Shown one piece after another: positions 18,501 to 25,568 of a stretch of 64,000 nt of DNA. Every line of letters begins with the position of its first letter. Positions within the stretch are counted from its first letter, which is position 1. Both the position numbers and the translations under genes were made by a program. Source of the stretch: Mnemiopsis leidyi (taxonomy: Eukaryota > Ctenophora > Tentaculata > Lobata > Bolinopsidae); the NCBI GenBank assembly GCA_000226015.1, contig JH152821.1, positions 52,744-116,743 on the forward strand, given 5' to 3'. The notes beneath the pieces were generated by a model. The model did no database searches. It worked only from the letters and a program-made list of their open reading frames with translations, and had not been told where the DNA came from.

Positions 18501-21433
18501 GCTACCAACTCGTTGTTCTCCTCCTCGCTCTTCACCATGGCCAACTCCATGTTCATCCTGGTACAGACTGTGTTCGCTTCCGGGTAGTTCAGCCTCTTTT
18601 TGTACACCACGTACTTGGCTGAGGAGTGAGCAAGTACTTGGGTAAGTAACAGATATAAAGTAACAGACACGTCAGTACTTGGATAAGTAACAGATATGAA
18701 GTAACAGACACGTCAGTTACTTGCTGCCCAGTGAATTGTCAGTAAAATGCTAATATATATTGGGGGATCTGACACCCGGATCATCCCTGCAATATTTTAC
18801 ACACCTTGGTACTGTTACCACTGTTACCGTGTCATCCCTTCAAAATTGTTGATCGATGTGTTATTGTGAAGGATGATTTGCTATCAGTGGTCAGTTGAAT
18901 AAATGACTATGGTCACTTGAATAAATGATTATATCATTACCATTTATTCCAGTTATTCCGAAGTCTCAAGCTAACCACGCTCTATCTCAGTACTGTAGAT
19001 GTGGTTAACTTAATACGTTAAATGTCTTTCTATATATTCCCAGAACATTTGTTAAGGACCTGGCTGAAGGCTGAGCGAACTGTTGTTTCATGTTGTCCGA
19101 CACCGTGCCTGTTGTCTCTTTACCGTATCCCGTGTTTTGCACGTAGAGGAGTATCAGACCTCCTATGTCATACTTTAGTTTCAACGCATCAAGAATAACA
19201 AAGGAATATAAATGTTCATTCAAGTAAATTTATTGTAGCTTATTCAAGGTGTACCACATGAAGCTAGGTGGGCTGGACACATTGTTTTAGAACGCACCGT
19301 CAGACTGCTTTGAGACCAAACATTTTGACTTTGGCTACTGAATTTTTAAAGGATTATGTTAACATATGTGCCACACCAAATTTACGTCGAAATATTTATT
19401 TCTGTTCTCCTCCGTAGGCTGAATAACGTGCCTGCGTACTAATTCAAGCAGGTATTACACGTTAGTAATCACGTACTGCCACAGTGCTGATACTAATATA
19501 CCGATTGAAAGTGGTTGGGAATTGAGATGAGAATTGAGATGTGAAATATGTTAAGATATTGGTGTGTAAAATAGGGACTTCTTCGTCAGCTTTATGATGA
19601 ATAGGACTAAAAGAGTTGTCACGTACATCTTGTAACAAGTGAAACGCGAAATTACCGTAATATTTCAATTATTTTATCAATGATCATGTTCACACTGAAG
19701 ATTTATTAGTTAGAAGAGCAACAAACCTTTCCACTAGATACTTTGTCATACATGTACAATACTATTCACATTAAATATGAGCTACTAGATAATCTGTCTA
19801 TTTACTAAAGTGAAAGAAAAAAAAAAACCCTAAAATCTTAACCTTAATCTAACAAGAGTTAGATTAAGGTTAAGATAGGGTTTTTTGTAGTTCTTTGGCC
19901 AAATATTCAACAATTATAAGAGTGTCCATGCTAAATTCACGCTCCTTATATCAAGCTGAATTTCTATATCAAACTCAAGGTACTCATAACAGTTTAAACA
20001 CTGTTGTCTGTTGCATATTATGTTTCATTATTCCATCCCATATTTTTAGACATCCATATTTAAAGCGTAACAAAGGTTAATAGTTAGATAATTCCCTCAA
20101 ATTGCACCTCATCGAACTTTGTTAACACATTGTTAGGTGCTCTGCTTGGGCGTCAGTGCTCGATATAGGCTACACACATCTGAAACTTTACTTTTCTCGA
20201 ACAGACAAGTCTATCCTCACTCAGACACCCTGACCCCAGTAGCTGTAGGTCGAGTTGATACACAACGAGTGACGAGGTACGACATACCTCTAAACTGAAA
20301 TTACTTTGAGGCTATTGAACCTCTCTACAACCCATCTGTGAGACATAAATACATACCAGTGAGCTCACACAACGTGAGAGTACTATTAGTGCTACTTACG
20401 AATTCTGGGGCGTCCTAATAAACCGGGACGTTTCCCTATAAACCGGGACGTTTCCCTATAAACCGGGACGTTTTCCTACAAACCGGGACGTTTCCCTACA
20501 AACCGGGACGTTTCCCTACAAACCGGGACGTTTCCTTATAAACCGGGACGTCTCCGGTCTCCTCATACCTGTACGCTCGCAGACAGCCGGGTGGTACATT
20601 AGGTTAGTGGTAGTCTCCCAGTACCCTTGTCGATTCATCCTTACATAGTTTCCGGCTGAAAATGAAAATAGAAATTAAACTGATTCAACCTATTTCATAT
20701 GGCGAGAGTTGGGCAGCCCTTTCTAAAAGAGGGAAAGCAAATATTGAATTTTTGACTAAGTGACTAGCGCATTCTGTCACCATTTGAAAATCATCAAGTT
20801 CGAATAACCTCACATTAAGCATATGTTAGTCAAGTTTCAGTGGTGAGACGATCTGACTTTATATTGTTCTACACTTGATGATTGTCACATCTTGAATAAC
20901 TTAACAAGAATGACATTGAATTTGTCTCAACAGCTGAATAGATGAGCTTAATACGACTAATGGTTAAAAAACTGGCGGTCTGAACAGTACTCACTCTGAA
21001 GGTGGTTTGGTTTCCAGTTAGTGTAGTTGACCGGCTCCCCAGAGTTATCCCAGGTCCAATCGCTGTAAGAATCAACTCTGCTCAGTCCCAACCACAAGTA
21101 GTTGGCTGGGTTGCTTTTTAAAAACTTGTTCTGAAAAATTTCACTTAAATTGTTTGAAATTCTATTCAAGGGGAACTTAGGGCTCTTCGCGCCAATAGAG
21201 CAAATGACACTCACAGTTCTGTTGCACACTCACAGCCTGAACCTCGAAAAAACCCAGCCTTTACTCACCCCGAGCTCCCCGCCAATGCCATGCCCGTAAG
21301 TAGCTACAAAGAGGTCGTGTACAGCTCTGTTCTCCTGCTCACTCCGGATTGTAGCTATTCTCCCGGACAGAGAGTCGTGGAGACACTGGTTCCGGGCATC
21401 CTCGTACATCTTTATCGTCTTCATTATGGAGTA
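6327..21433 (-). CDS. Multi-CTLD plus Ig-domain receptor gene (split, ends missing)
   Basis: Large minus-strand gene assembled from 20 exons whose splice phases all match: 21433-21269, 21130-20995, 20655-20569, 18618-18440, 15944-15833, 15254-15069, 13682-13573, 13472-13283, 13179-13036, 12763-12656, 12468-12358, 12201-11957, 11790-11673, 11246-11145, 10293-10058, 9840-9720, 9518-9409, 9077-8945, 8678-8487 and 7775-7628, then 6550-6327 as the final confident exon (the Ig pair counts among these). Order: CTLD1-2-3, acidic linker, Cys exon, CTLD4-5, Ig, CTLD6. CTLDs are extracellular modules that bind sugars or proteins; several tandem CTLDs on one chain recall mannose-receptor-like proteins, but the Ig insert and lack of a fibronectin-II or ricin exon differ. 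Only CTLD3 and CTLD5 keep a QPD motif. No signal peptide or membrane exon was found, so secreted versus membrane-bound is open. Confidence 0.85.
6639..6702. repeat. Near-perfect 31-bp hairpin
   Basis: Left arm 6639-6669 and right arm 6672-6702 are exact reverse complements over 31 bp with a 2-nt loop (AC). It sits in the intron between the two CTLD6 exons, so the pre-mRNA would form a very stable stem. Could be a tiny foldback/MITE relic or a precursor-like hairpin. Confidence 0.9.
6719..6868. mobile_element. Nested foldback element (ACGGAATTCCGA modules)
   Basis: Outer inverted repeat 6719-6740 versus 6848-6868 sharing CACGGAATTCCGA, and an inner perfect 14-bp pair, 6785-6798 (ACAGAATTCCGACT) versus 6829-6842. 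No transposase. It fits a non-autonomous foldback or MITE-like element. The 183-codon minus-strand frame (6748-7299) crosses it and has no recognisable domain. Confidence 0.65.
7427..7618. repeat. TATAC/TATAG low-complexity array
   Basis: About 190 bp of ACTATACTATATACTATACT-like sequence. On the gene strand it begins within ten or so bases of the CTLD6 first-exon donor (gtatgt at 7627). The open frames across it are Tyr/Ile/Leu repeats and not genes. Confidence 0.9.
7628..7775 (-). CDS. CTLD6, first exon
   Basis: Acceptor aaacag, donor AA|gtatgt (phase 1 in, 2 out). Encodes the CTLD beta1-alpha1-alpha2 half: an aromatic and Tyr strand, then the helix ending ATTICMAMGGSVAVPEDEAG, matching the ARxxC...G..A.. 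pattern of the other CTLD first exons. It follows the Ig domain in phase. The phase-2 exit is unlike the phase-0 exits of CTLD2-5. Confidence 0.85.
7976..8320 (+). mobile_element. tRNA-derived SINE
   Basis: The 5' head (7976-8045) folds as a tRNA: a 7-bp acceptor stem CTGGTGG/CCGCCAG, an A-box TGGTGTAGTGG at 7980-7990 and a B-box GGTTCAAATCC at 8023-8033 with normal spacing. An unrelated body of about 250 bp follows and ends in an A-rich tail near 8305-8320. Head, body and A-rich end are the layout of a tRNA SINE transcribed by RNA polymerase III. It is inserted antisense in the intron between the Ig and CTLD6 exons. A solitary tRNA gene is less likely because the anticodon stem-loop is irregular. 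Confidence 0.7.
8487..8678 (-). CDS. Ig-like domain, second exon
   Basis: Acceptor ggacacaacag, donor ATAG|gtatcg (phase 1-1). Encodes strands C to G of an Ig-like fold: VRWSMGGK carries the conserved core Trp, and DGGVVSC gives the strand-F Cys. Joined in frame to the upstream exon 9077-8945. The first Cys of the usual Ig disulfide is missing there. Confidence 0.75.
8945..9077 (-). CDS. Ig-like domain, first exon
   Basis: Acceptor actccag, donor CCAG|gttagg (phase 0-1). A Thr/Pro/Glu linker (TEQVVTVPPTEG) leads into SSYMANLGSKVTFTSSF, which matches Ig strands A'-B, with Ser where the strand-B Cys should be. It links CTLD5 to the rest of the Ig domain. Confidence 0.75.
9409..9518 (-). CDS. 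CTLD5, third exon
   Basis: Acceptor tgaccag, donor AAG|gtttgt (phase 1-0). Encodes the C-terminal strands with KWFDVFEERRFQFVC, the usual position of WND...F.C. Here the motif is WFD, so calcium coordination may be altered. The exit is phase 0, fitting the following Ig exon and not another CTLD. Confidence 0.85.
9720..9840 (-). CDS. CTLD5, second exon with QPD motif
   Basis: Acceptor atcaccag, donor GGAG|gtatag (phase 0-1). Begins IWIDVED (the WIGL-type core) and ends TWFNWGTDQPDNR. QPD at this place is the calcium-dependent, galactose-type ligand motif in known CTLDs. It is followed by RYPRRGG, as in CTLD3. Confidence 0.88.
10058..10293 (-). CDS. CTLD5, first exon
   Basis: Acceptor caccgccag, donor TGG|gtatgt (phase 1-0). 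Contains an extra upstream Cys (EDPCVMGEYEQ, the long-form CTLD N-terminal strand) and YKSFEDARASCLEEGQTLA, the classic helix-1 and Cys pattern. Confidence 0.88.
11145..11246 (-). CDS. CTLD4, third exon
   Basis: Acceptor gttgcag, donor CAGA|gtaagg (phase 1-1). Encodes VDGSWEWKSPKDKYMFVCEE, the closing strands with the final Cys. WND is absent. A second Cys follows (KWECSQ), probably starting the long-form disulfide of the next domain. Confidence 0.87.
11373..11416. repeat. 15-bp inverted repeat
   Basis: AAAGTTTGTCTGAGT (11373-11387) and its exact reverse complement (11402-11416) around a 14-nt loop, within the CTLD4 intron. Confidence 0.85.
11506..11637. mobile_element. 132-bp foldback MITE-like element
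   Basis: Terminal inverted repeats of 25 bp (11506-11530 and 11613-11637; core TTGTTGCAACAAAAG) with two mismatches. A second inner inverted pair (GGCATAT...ATATGCC) lies inside, with CCACGTGG at the centre. No coding capacity. It lies between the second and third exons of CTLD4. Confidence 0.7.
11673..11790 (-). CDS. CTLD4, second exon
   Basis: Acceptor aattttag, donor AAAG|gtagat (phase 0-1). Begins FWVGLEVKNDELRWQPEGN, the conserved WxGL and W core. At the ligand loop it reads ENFMSYYKR and not NW.xxQPD, as in CTLD2, so the canonical sugar site is absent. Confidence 0.87.
11957..12201 (-). CDS. CTLD4, first exon
   Basis: Donor TGG|gttagt (phase 0 out). The acceptor region has several in-phase AG choices (12202 or 12196), differing by two residues. 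Encodes EYYVPSMTETYSDARQICEE followed by RNMRLATVWDEE, the typical strand-helix-Cys-GxxLA pattern. An N-linked sequon NYT precedes it. Confidence 0.85.
12358..12468 (-). CDS. Short Cys-containing spacer exon
   Basis: Phase 1-1, acceptor attacag(cag), donor CGAG|gtgcaa. Encodes about 37 residues rich in Pro, Gly and Asp (IFPEPGTNDSPKDD) ending EQDCIKR. It has no clear domain. EPG...EQDC faintly resembles the middle of a CTLD, so it could be a remnant, or the N-terminal Cys strand of CTLD4. Confidence 0.6.
12656..12763 (-). CDS. Acidic linker exon
   Basis: Phase 1-1, acceptor acaccag. Encodes a run of eight Glu, then a Ser/Thr/Glu/Asp-rich stretch (NDSVTVETDSSSNYETGTEV). Probably a flexible extracellular hinge between CTLD3 and CTLD4. 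The donor GAAG|gtcact is weak. If it is not used, the frame reads on for 14 residues to TAA at 12612-12614, giving an alternative end. Confidence 0.6.
13036..13179 (-). CDS. CTLD3, third exon
   Basis: Acceptor gctccag, donor TTCG|gtaaga (phase 1-1). Encodes YRGTRMWDDAHSFKTRSFLC: WDD stands at the WND calcium position and the final Cys follows. A Glu-rich tail with one more Cys leads to the acidic linker. Confidence 0.88.
13283..13472 (-). CDS. CTLD3, second exon with QPD motif
   Basis: Acceptor atccaaag, donor GGAG|gtaaag (phase 0-1). Contains WFWIGANDLLLEGRFVWEDG and NYTNWGKGQPDNAHPLRGG. This is the most canonical CTLD core in the gene: WIG, then WEDG, then a galactose-type QPD. With WDD in the next exon the calcium site looks intact. 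Confidence 0.9.
13573..13682 (-). CDS. CTLD3, first exon
   Basis: Donor CAG|gtgggg. The acceptor ends in AAG (atctcaag) rather than CAG. Phase 1-0. Encodes MNYEGARMTCRKQGLELAKI, the standard helix-1/Cys/GxxLA motif. Confidence 0.82.
15069..15254 (-). CDS. CTLD2, third exon
   Basis: Acceptor tgctcag, donor AGAA|gtaagt (phase 1-1). Encodes DWKLEKGTEERSFACQCQ (closing strands and Cys) plus a long linker rich in Asp, Glu and Pro with another Cys (RKC). WND is replaced by WKL, so no calcium site is expected. Confidence 0.85.
15833..15944 (-). CDS. CTLD2, second exon
   Basis: Acceptor acacctag, donor ACAG|gtgggc (phase 0-1). Encodes VWVGGYEEESGKFVWEDGS, the WxG and WEDG core; the ligand loop is YQNFEPYYG without QPD or EPN. 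About 2.5 kb of intron separates it from the first CTLD2 exon. Confidence 0.87.
16340..16491. repeat. Cluster of three palindromes
   Basis: Within 150 bp: a 13-bp-arm hairpin GCCATTTGGGCCC with GAA loop (16340-16368); a perfect 20-bp palindrome TTTTGTGCACGTGCACAAAA (16386-16405); and alternating CGTACGTA palindromic sequence (about 16466-16491). It lies in the CTLD2 intron and may be a terminus of a foldback element. The short frames here are incidental. Confidence 0.8.
16697..17170. repeat. 475-bp duplicated block, copy 1
   Basis: Nearly the same sequence as 17687-18162, with scattered substitutions and small indels. Ends near AGCGGCCGCAA. Could be one of two terminal repeats of a small retroelement or one of two haplotypes placed in tandem by the assembler. 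Confidence 0.9.
17395..17676 (+). pseudogene. Frameshifted ORF fragment between the duplicated blocks
   Basis: Plus-strand frame with VLLQRISDQLETISKNQ (coiled-coil-like) followed by a Pro-rich stretch, which runs to a stop. A shift near 17610 restores an open acidic frame (NDDFIDENLSSGIMDLL) up to the N gap. The composition suggests a capsid-like or ORF1-type transposon protein, but no diagnostic motif is visible. Opposite in orientation to the host lectin gene. Confidence 0.4.
17687..18162. repeat. 475-bp duplicated block, copy 2
   Basis: Second copy of the block at 16697. It begins exactly after the 10-N gap (17677-17686), so its left boundary is cut by the assembly break. Confidence 0.9.
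18440..18618 (-). CDS. CTLD2, first exon
   Basis: Acceptor cactcctcag, donor CAG|gtgatc (phase 1-0). Encodes KYVVYKKRLNYPEANTVC and MELAMVKSEEEN: strand 1, helix 1 with Cys, then the LA.V.S..EN pattern. The junction with the CTLD1 third exon 1.95 kb upstream keeps frame. Confidence 0.88.
19822..19886. repeat. Long hairpin in CTLD1-CTLD2 intron
   Basis: The two arms pair over about 28 bp around an AAGA loop; 17 bp next to the loop (CTTAACCTTAATCTAAC) are perfect, then a 2-nt bulge, then AACCCTA pairs with TAGGGTT. Looks like a small foldback insertion. Confidence 0.85.
20419..20560. repeat. 20-bp minisatellite, seven copies
   Basis: Copies of AAACCGGGACGTTTCCCTAT. On the gene strand it starts about ten bases after the donor of the CTLD1 third exon, so the array forms the first part of that intron. 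Confidence 0.9.
20569..20655 (-). CDS. CTLD1, third exon
   Basis: Acceptor cattttcag, donor ACAG|gtatga (phase 1-1). Encodes QGYWETTTNLMYHPAVCE, the closing CTLD strands with the final Cys. WET stands at the WND position. Confidence 0.85.
20995..21130 (-). CDS. CTLD1, second exon
   Basis: Acceptor tttttcag, donor CAGA|gtgagt (phase 0-1). Encodes YLWLGLSRVDSYSDWTWDN and VNYTNWKPNHLQ: the WLGL core, the W.W strand and NYTNW ligand loop are conserved, but EPN/QPD is replaced by KPN. Confidence 0.9.
21269..21433 (-). CDS. CTLD1, first exon (most 5' exon found)
   Basis: Acceptor gcgtgtcag, donor GGG|gtgagt (phase 0-0). Encodes KMYEDARNQCLHDSLSGRIA and TIRSEQENRA, the standard CTLD opening. It enters in phase 0, unlike CTLD2-5, so the preceding exon should be a different kind of module or the leader. 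No upstream exon with a signal peptide was identified. Confidence 0.85.
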
Positions 21434-21445
21434 CTGACACGCTGC

Positions 21446-21601
21446 GGGACGTTGTCATGAGACGTTGTCATGAGACGTTGTCATGAGACGTTGTCATGAG
21501 ACGTTGTCTTGAGACGTTGTCTTGAGACGTTGTCATGAGACGTTGTCATGAGACGTTGTCATGAGACGTTGTCATGAGACGTTGTCATGAGACGTTGTCA
21601 T
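21446..21601. repeat. 13-bp minisatellite, twelve copies
   Basis: Twelve copies of GAGACGTTGTCAT (two with CTT). On the gene strand it ends about 12 bases before the CTLD1 first-exon acceptor, occupying the place of the normal pyrimidine tract and branch-point region. Confidence 0.92.
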
Positions 21602-21854
21602 GGGGACCCTAGCTAGTATAATTCCTAATATTCACAAACCTCTACTAGTACTAAATGTTCTCTTATAGTGCTAGTTTTTTCTGTTTCACGGTGGTTTTCT
21701 AAAATTTTAATCTAATTGAGCCTGGAAATAATCACACAATTCTCTTATAAATGTAGTTTTCATACCCTATAGCTATGACTGAGCTGACTTAAAAGTATGG
21801 TTTCAGATGGATATGTTAGTGTATGGAACCATAAAATACGTTTTTGAAACTCAC

Positions 21855-21970
21855 AAGAAACAAATGGCTGTCTGTACACCAGCTCCCTCAGCTCCTCTAC
21901 CGATATCCCGAATGCACTTTTCCCATTGGCTACTGGCTCCTCAGTCGGGTTGCTTGCTGCTGCCCCCAGT
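21855..21970 (-). CDS. Orphan candidate exon
   Basis: GC-rich island on the minus strand between acceptor acatctgcag and donor TCTT|gtgagt, open over 38 codons. It reads SNPTEEPVANGKSAFGISVE and then ELRELV. The FGIxxxELRxLV pattern resembles the start of plasma-membrane calcium ATPases (family knowledge, by eye), but no following ATPase exon is present and its exit phase (1) does not fit CTLD1. Could be a 5' exon of another isoform, a relic, or chance. Confidence 0.3.
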
Positions 21971-21999
21971 CTGCAGATGTAGAAGATATTTCAATGCTT

Positions 22000-23600
22000 T
22001 ATAAATTATACCTTTTGTAAATTTTGCAAAGGTCTTACTCTTACGGTTATTGATGTATGAATATGAGAAATCGGTGATAATATAAGAATATAGGCTGAAA
22101 GTGTTCGAACATTTTTGGGTGATAAAATAAAAACCGACGCTTTGCATTACTAGTTTTTTTGTTTATTCGAACATCTTAGTTTGAAATTTGTTTTTGCCTC
22201 ATGTGAATTATCACCGTGGCACAATGAACTGAAAGATTTTTCGAACTTTTAACTTACAAGGTAAGCATGGATAGTAGAATCATTGGTAGTTTCGTTTGTT
22301 ACTCAGTACTTGCCCCTCGCCCTTAACCGCTATCTAAGTGAAAATTAGAACTTCCAACAGTAAATTTATCACGTCAAACAGCTATCGACTATTTAGAAAC
22401 GCAGTTCAAAAATGCTTCCTAAATCGAAATTACTTTGACGGATTCTGATTTCTGACAGCTAAGCACGAGACTGTTAAGCTGTGCATTTTAAAATCAATCC
22501 TGACAATTTATCTGAATTGTACAGCATTTTAAATTTCAAAGTTGCGTCTTACAATTTATCTAAAGACTATAGTGCTAAAAATCAAACACAAGGTCCAACA
22601 GTCTACAGGCGTCACATGACAGTCGACAGAAGCTGTATACTGTTTGGTCTCTGTAACTAACGTAACGAACTTCGAAGACAGGGCGGCCACGTTATTACTC
22701 AGTCGTATACATATTGGTCCAGGAGTTATCTAATTTAGCACTTTAGAGCACATGTTATATTTTGTCATTTCCAGGTAGATGGAAGATTTGAAGTAAAGCT
22801 TGAGAGCTGAGGCCCAACGTTTCATTGCAGCACTTATAAGCAGTAGGAAAGTAGTATATAAATGTAACTGCATCATGTATGTTCTTGTAATAATGAAATC
22901 CTAAGATTAAAAAATATCGATAATAAATTGCAGCGCGAATTTTACTAAATAAACGACGTAAGATTTAATAATATTAGAAAACTTGTAGCAACGCCTAGCT
23001 AAAAGTTTGATAGCACACTCACAGACCAATTTGTAGCTTAAAGATAAACACAGCGATTATAGTGTTTACGTGTTTACATAACAGCTATTACAGTGAAATA
23101 ACAGTGTACTGACTTATGATTGATGTCGCAAAGTTGCTAAAAGGTTTTTCATGAACAGTGTGTAATGAGGCTCAACTGCTAATAAAAAGGAAAGAATGTG
23201 ATTTAAACTCGTCAATAGTTTAAAGAATGTCCTTTTAGAAATATTCAATGTTAGAACATGTGTATTCCTTTAATATTATAATTTAGACGCTTGGATTTTG
23301 AAGTTTTCTACAGTAGGAAGCAACTCATTCACATTGCATTTTCCGTTAGAACTGGAGAAATTTCCCGCATCTTCTCAAGCTCCGGTTAGTGCTGTCTTCA
23401 GACTGTTGATAACAACTTGATCAGTCCGCCAATGTGAGTCTGCTCCACAACCAGAATCCCATTAAACACAGAGGTGTTGCAAGTTAAAAGTCAGTTCCTT
23501 TAAACACCAGTTCTAAAACTCCAATCTAGTGGGAAACTAAATCGTATCACACCATCTTCATATCGCCGTAGTGGACAAGACGCTCCGTCACGGGGGTTAC
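22000..23600. other. No gene recognised
   Basis: AT-rich sequence with short frames only. I see no exon, repeat array or structured element here. Confidence 0.5.
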
Positions 23601-23623
23601 CGAGGGGTGCGAAATGCCGATTG

Positions 23624-24019
23624 TTAGTGTTCGCAGACGGTGGCACGGGACATGCACCCAACTTCAGACACCGCCACCTCGTAGCCGTCAAGGCTGTTTA
23701 ACTGTCTTCCTCAGCCTCTGGTCAACCGTTTGTCGCACCGCGGCCCTCTAACCTTCTTGCTCTTAGTCTTATCTCCCTACATTCAAGGGTGGAATGACAA
23801 TCCTCAAATTATTATGTGGCCACATTAAGTTCTGTCCATGGTATTTTTCTCACTTCTGCGAATGAGCGATTAGCAATCACGTCTTAATAATAGCTGACTT
23901 TCGACTTAGAGGGACTTTCACGAGCTACTATCTGGCCATATTTACTCTGATGAACAGTGGCGGTCTTGATTCTCACCAAAGCCGAAACAATGACGTCCTT
24001 GCATCATGCCGGCCAGGAT
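23624..24019 (-). other. Possible CTLD-related exons
   Basis: Two spots. 24019-23977 has acceptor aaacttcag and a good donor (TTTG|gtgaga) around ILAGMMQGRHCFGF. 23701-23624 in one frame reads GYEVAVSEVGCMSRATVCEH and then stops, closely like the closing strands of the CTLDs (compare CTLD1 and CTLD6). The phases of the two spots do not join in that frame, while the phase-compatible frame gives a different 63-residue tail ending at 23500. May be the end of a second, mostly lost lectin gene. Confidence 0.3.
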
Positions 24020-25470
24020 CTGAAGTTTATCAAAGAAATGTTCTTTGTCTTTGTGAGAAAGTTTTTACAACTGACAAAGTGAACAAACTGTTTGAATAGT
24101 CTAATGTTGGTCTGTGAAACGCCCATTGCCACAGTCTATAAAGTCAGTGTTTTTAAGAAAAAGTTCGATTATACATGCGCTGCAGCCGCAATAAGCCTAT
24201 AGAAAAAAACATTTGTTTTGATAGCAACATTCTTAGACCTGGTCCGTGGCTCAGTGAGGTAAGGGAAATAATGACAAGACGGAATTCAGATTCATTTTGG
24301 TAATTCTTTCATTATATTTTATTTATTTTATTATATCTATTTTAAATATTTATGAACACCATTGGCAAAACTTTTGTTCCCAGTAAAAATGGATTTAAAG
24401 AAAAATACTAATTGTTGGGGAATGTGTAAATCAATATCTCGCAATTATTGGTGCAAATCGTTTAAAATGCTCTGCGCGAATAGGGGTGTAGAGGATTTGT
24501 TAAACGATATATTAATCCCAAAAACGAACCATTTATGCCTATAACTAGGTAATATTTGATCGTTATTACTTGCTTGCATATTAGCTGTAAAAAATTGGCT
24601 TAAAATTACTACTCAATGTTAGCTGTAAAAAACTATTGGCTTAAATTTACTGCTCAAGGAGAAGGTCTATTAGCGGATGGCATAGCCAGACCGATTAATT
24701 GTATGAATTATGTTGACCCTCGTTGTGGTTTTTAACCATTGTTCATTGATTAGTATACAATTATTAATTTTATTGCAACGAAAGAAATAAAACTATGATA
24801 TCTTTCTTTTAACAAATAAAAATGAAATCAAAACAACATCAAATTTAATAACATAATCACGACTTGCAAAATTGCAGATGCAATCATTTCGTGTACACTT
24901 AGCAATCTAGCTGATAAAAACTCAAAACAGGCATAGATTCTTCAGTTTAAGGCCCTCGTCCGATAATACCACAAATAAATAGCGTCTTATCGAAAATTCT
25001 TTAGTTGCTTCATAAATATTTCGATTTATACTTAGTTATTTGTGAACATATAGCTCTATCTAATAATTTGTTTTAAAAAGAAATCTCTAATATACTCATG
25101 AAAAATTTGTTTATGGCTAAATACAACATTCTAGGTTACATTATTAAATCAGCAAACATGTAGTAGGTATATAAAATGCTTCAAAATAGTTGCCATCAAA
25201 TTGACATTCGACGGAGGCAACTTCTCTGCTGATCCTGAATCAGGTCTAATTTGCCCTCTTTAAATTAAACAAAGCCTGTCAACCTTCTAAAATAACCATA
25301 TCATCGAGTGAAAATATTTTCCCCATCATTAATTATTCTCTTTACAAAAGTTACTCCTAATTTATTTAGCTGCGTTTCAAACGGTAACTAGAAGGCACGT
25401 ACAATTAGTATTGTGGGTGCGAGCTATAATGATTCCTAAACACTTCTTCCCAGGCTGCTCTTATTGTCCT
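24020..25470. other. Intergenic, nothing recognised
   Basis: AT-rich sequence downstream of the SOX stop. No exon, array or structured element found. Confidence 0.5.
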
Positions 25471-25476
25471 TTTATT
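25471..25476 (-). terminator. Polyadenylation signal of the SOX gene
   Basis: AATAAA on the minus strand about 93 nt after the stop codon at 25569, a plausible 3' end. Confidence 0.55.
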
Positions 25477-25568
25477 ACAATAATGTCGCCCCGAAATGTC
25501 AAACAATAAATATGACTACTTCATCAGCATTATATTCAGCACTGAAATTAATTTACTAACTAAACAGT

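Noticed and set aside
19005-19223. Minus-strand frame with LLYVQNTGYGKETTG
   Set aside because: Falls in the CTLD1-CTLD2 intron; the flanking exons already join in phase without it.
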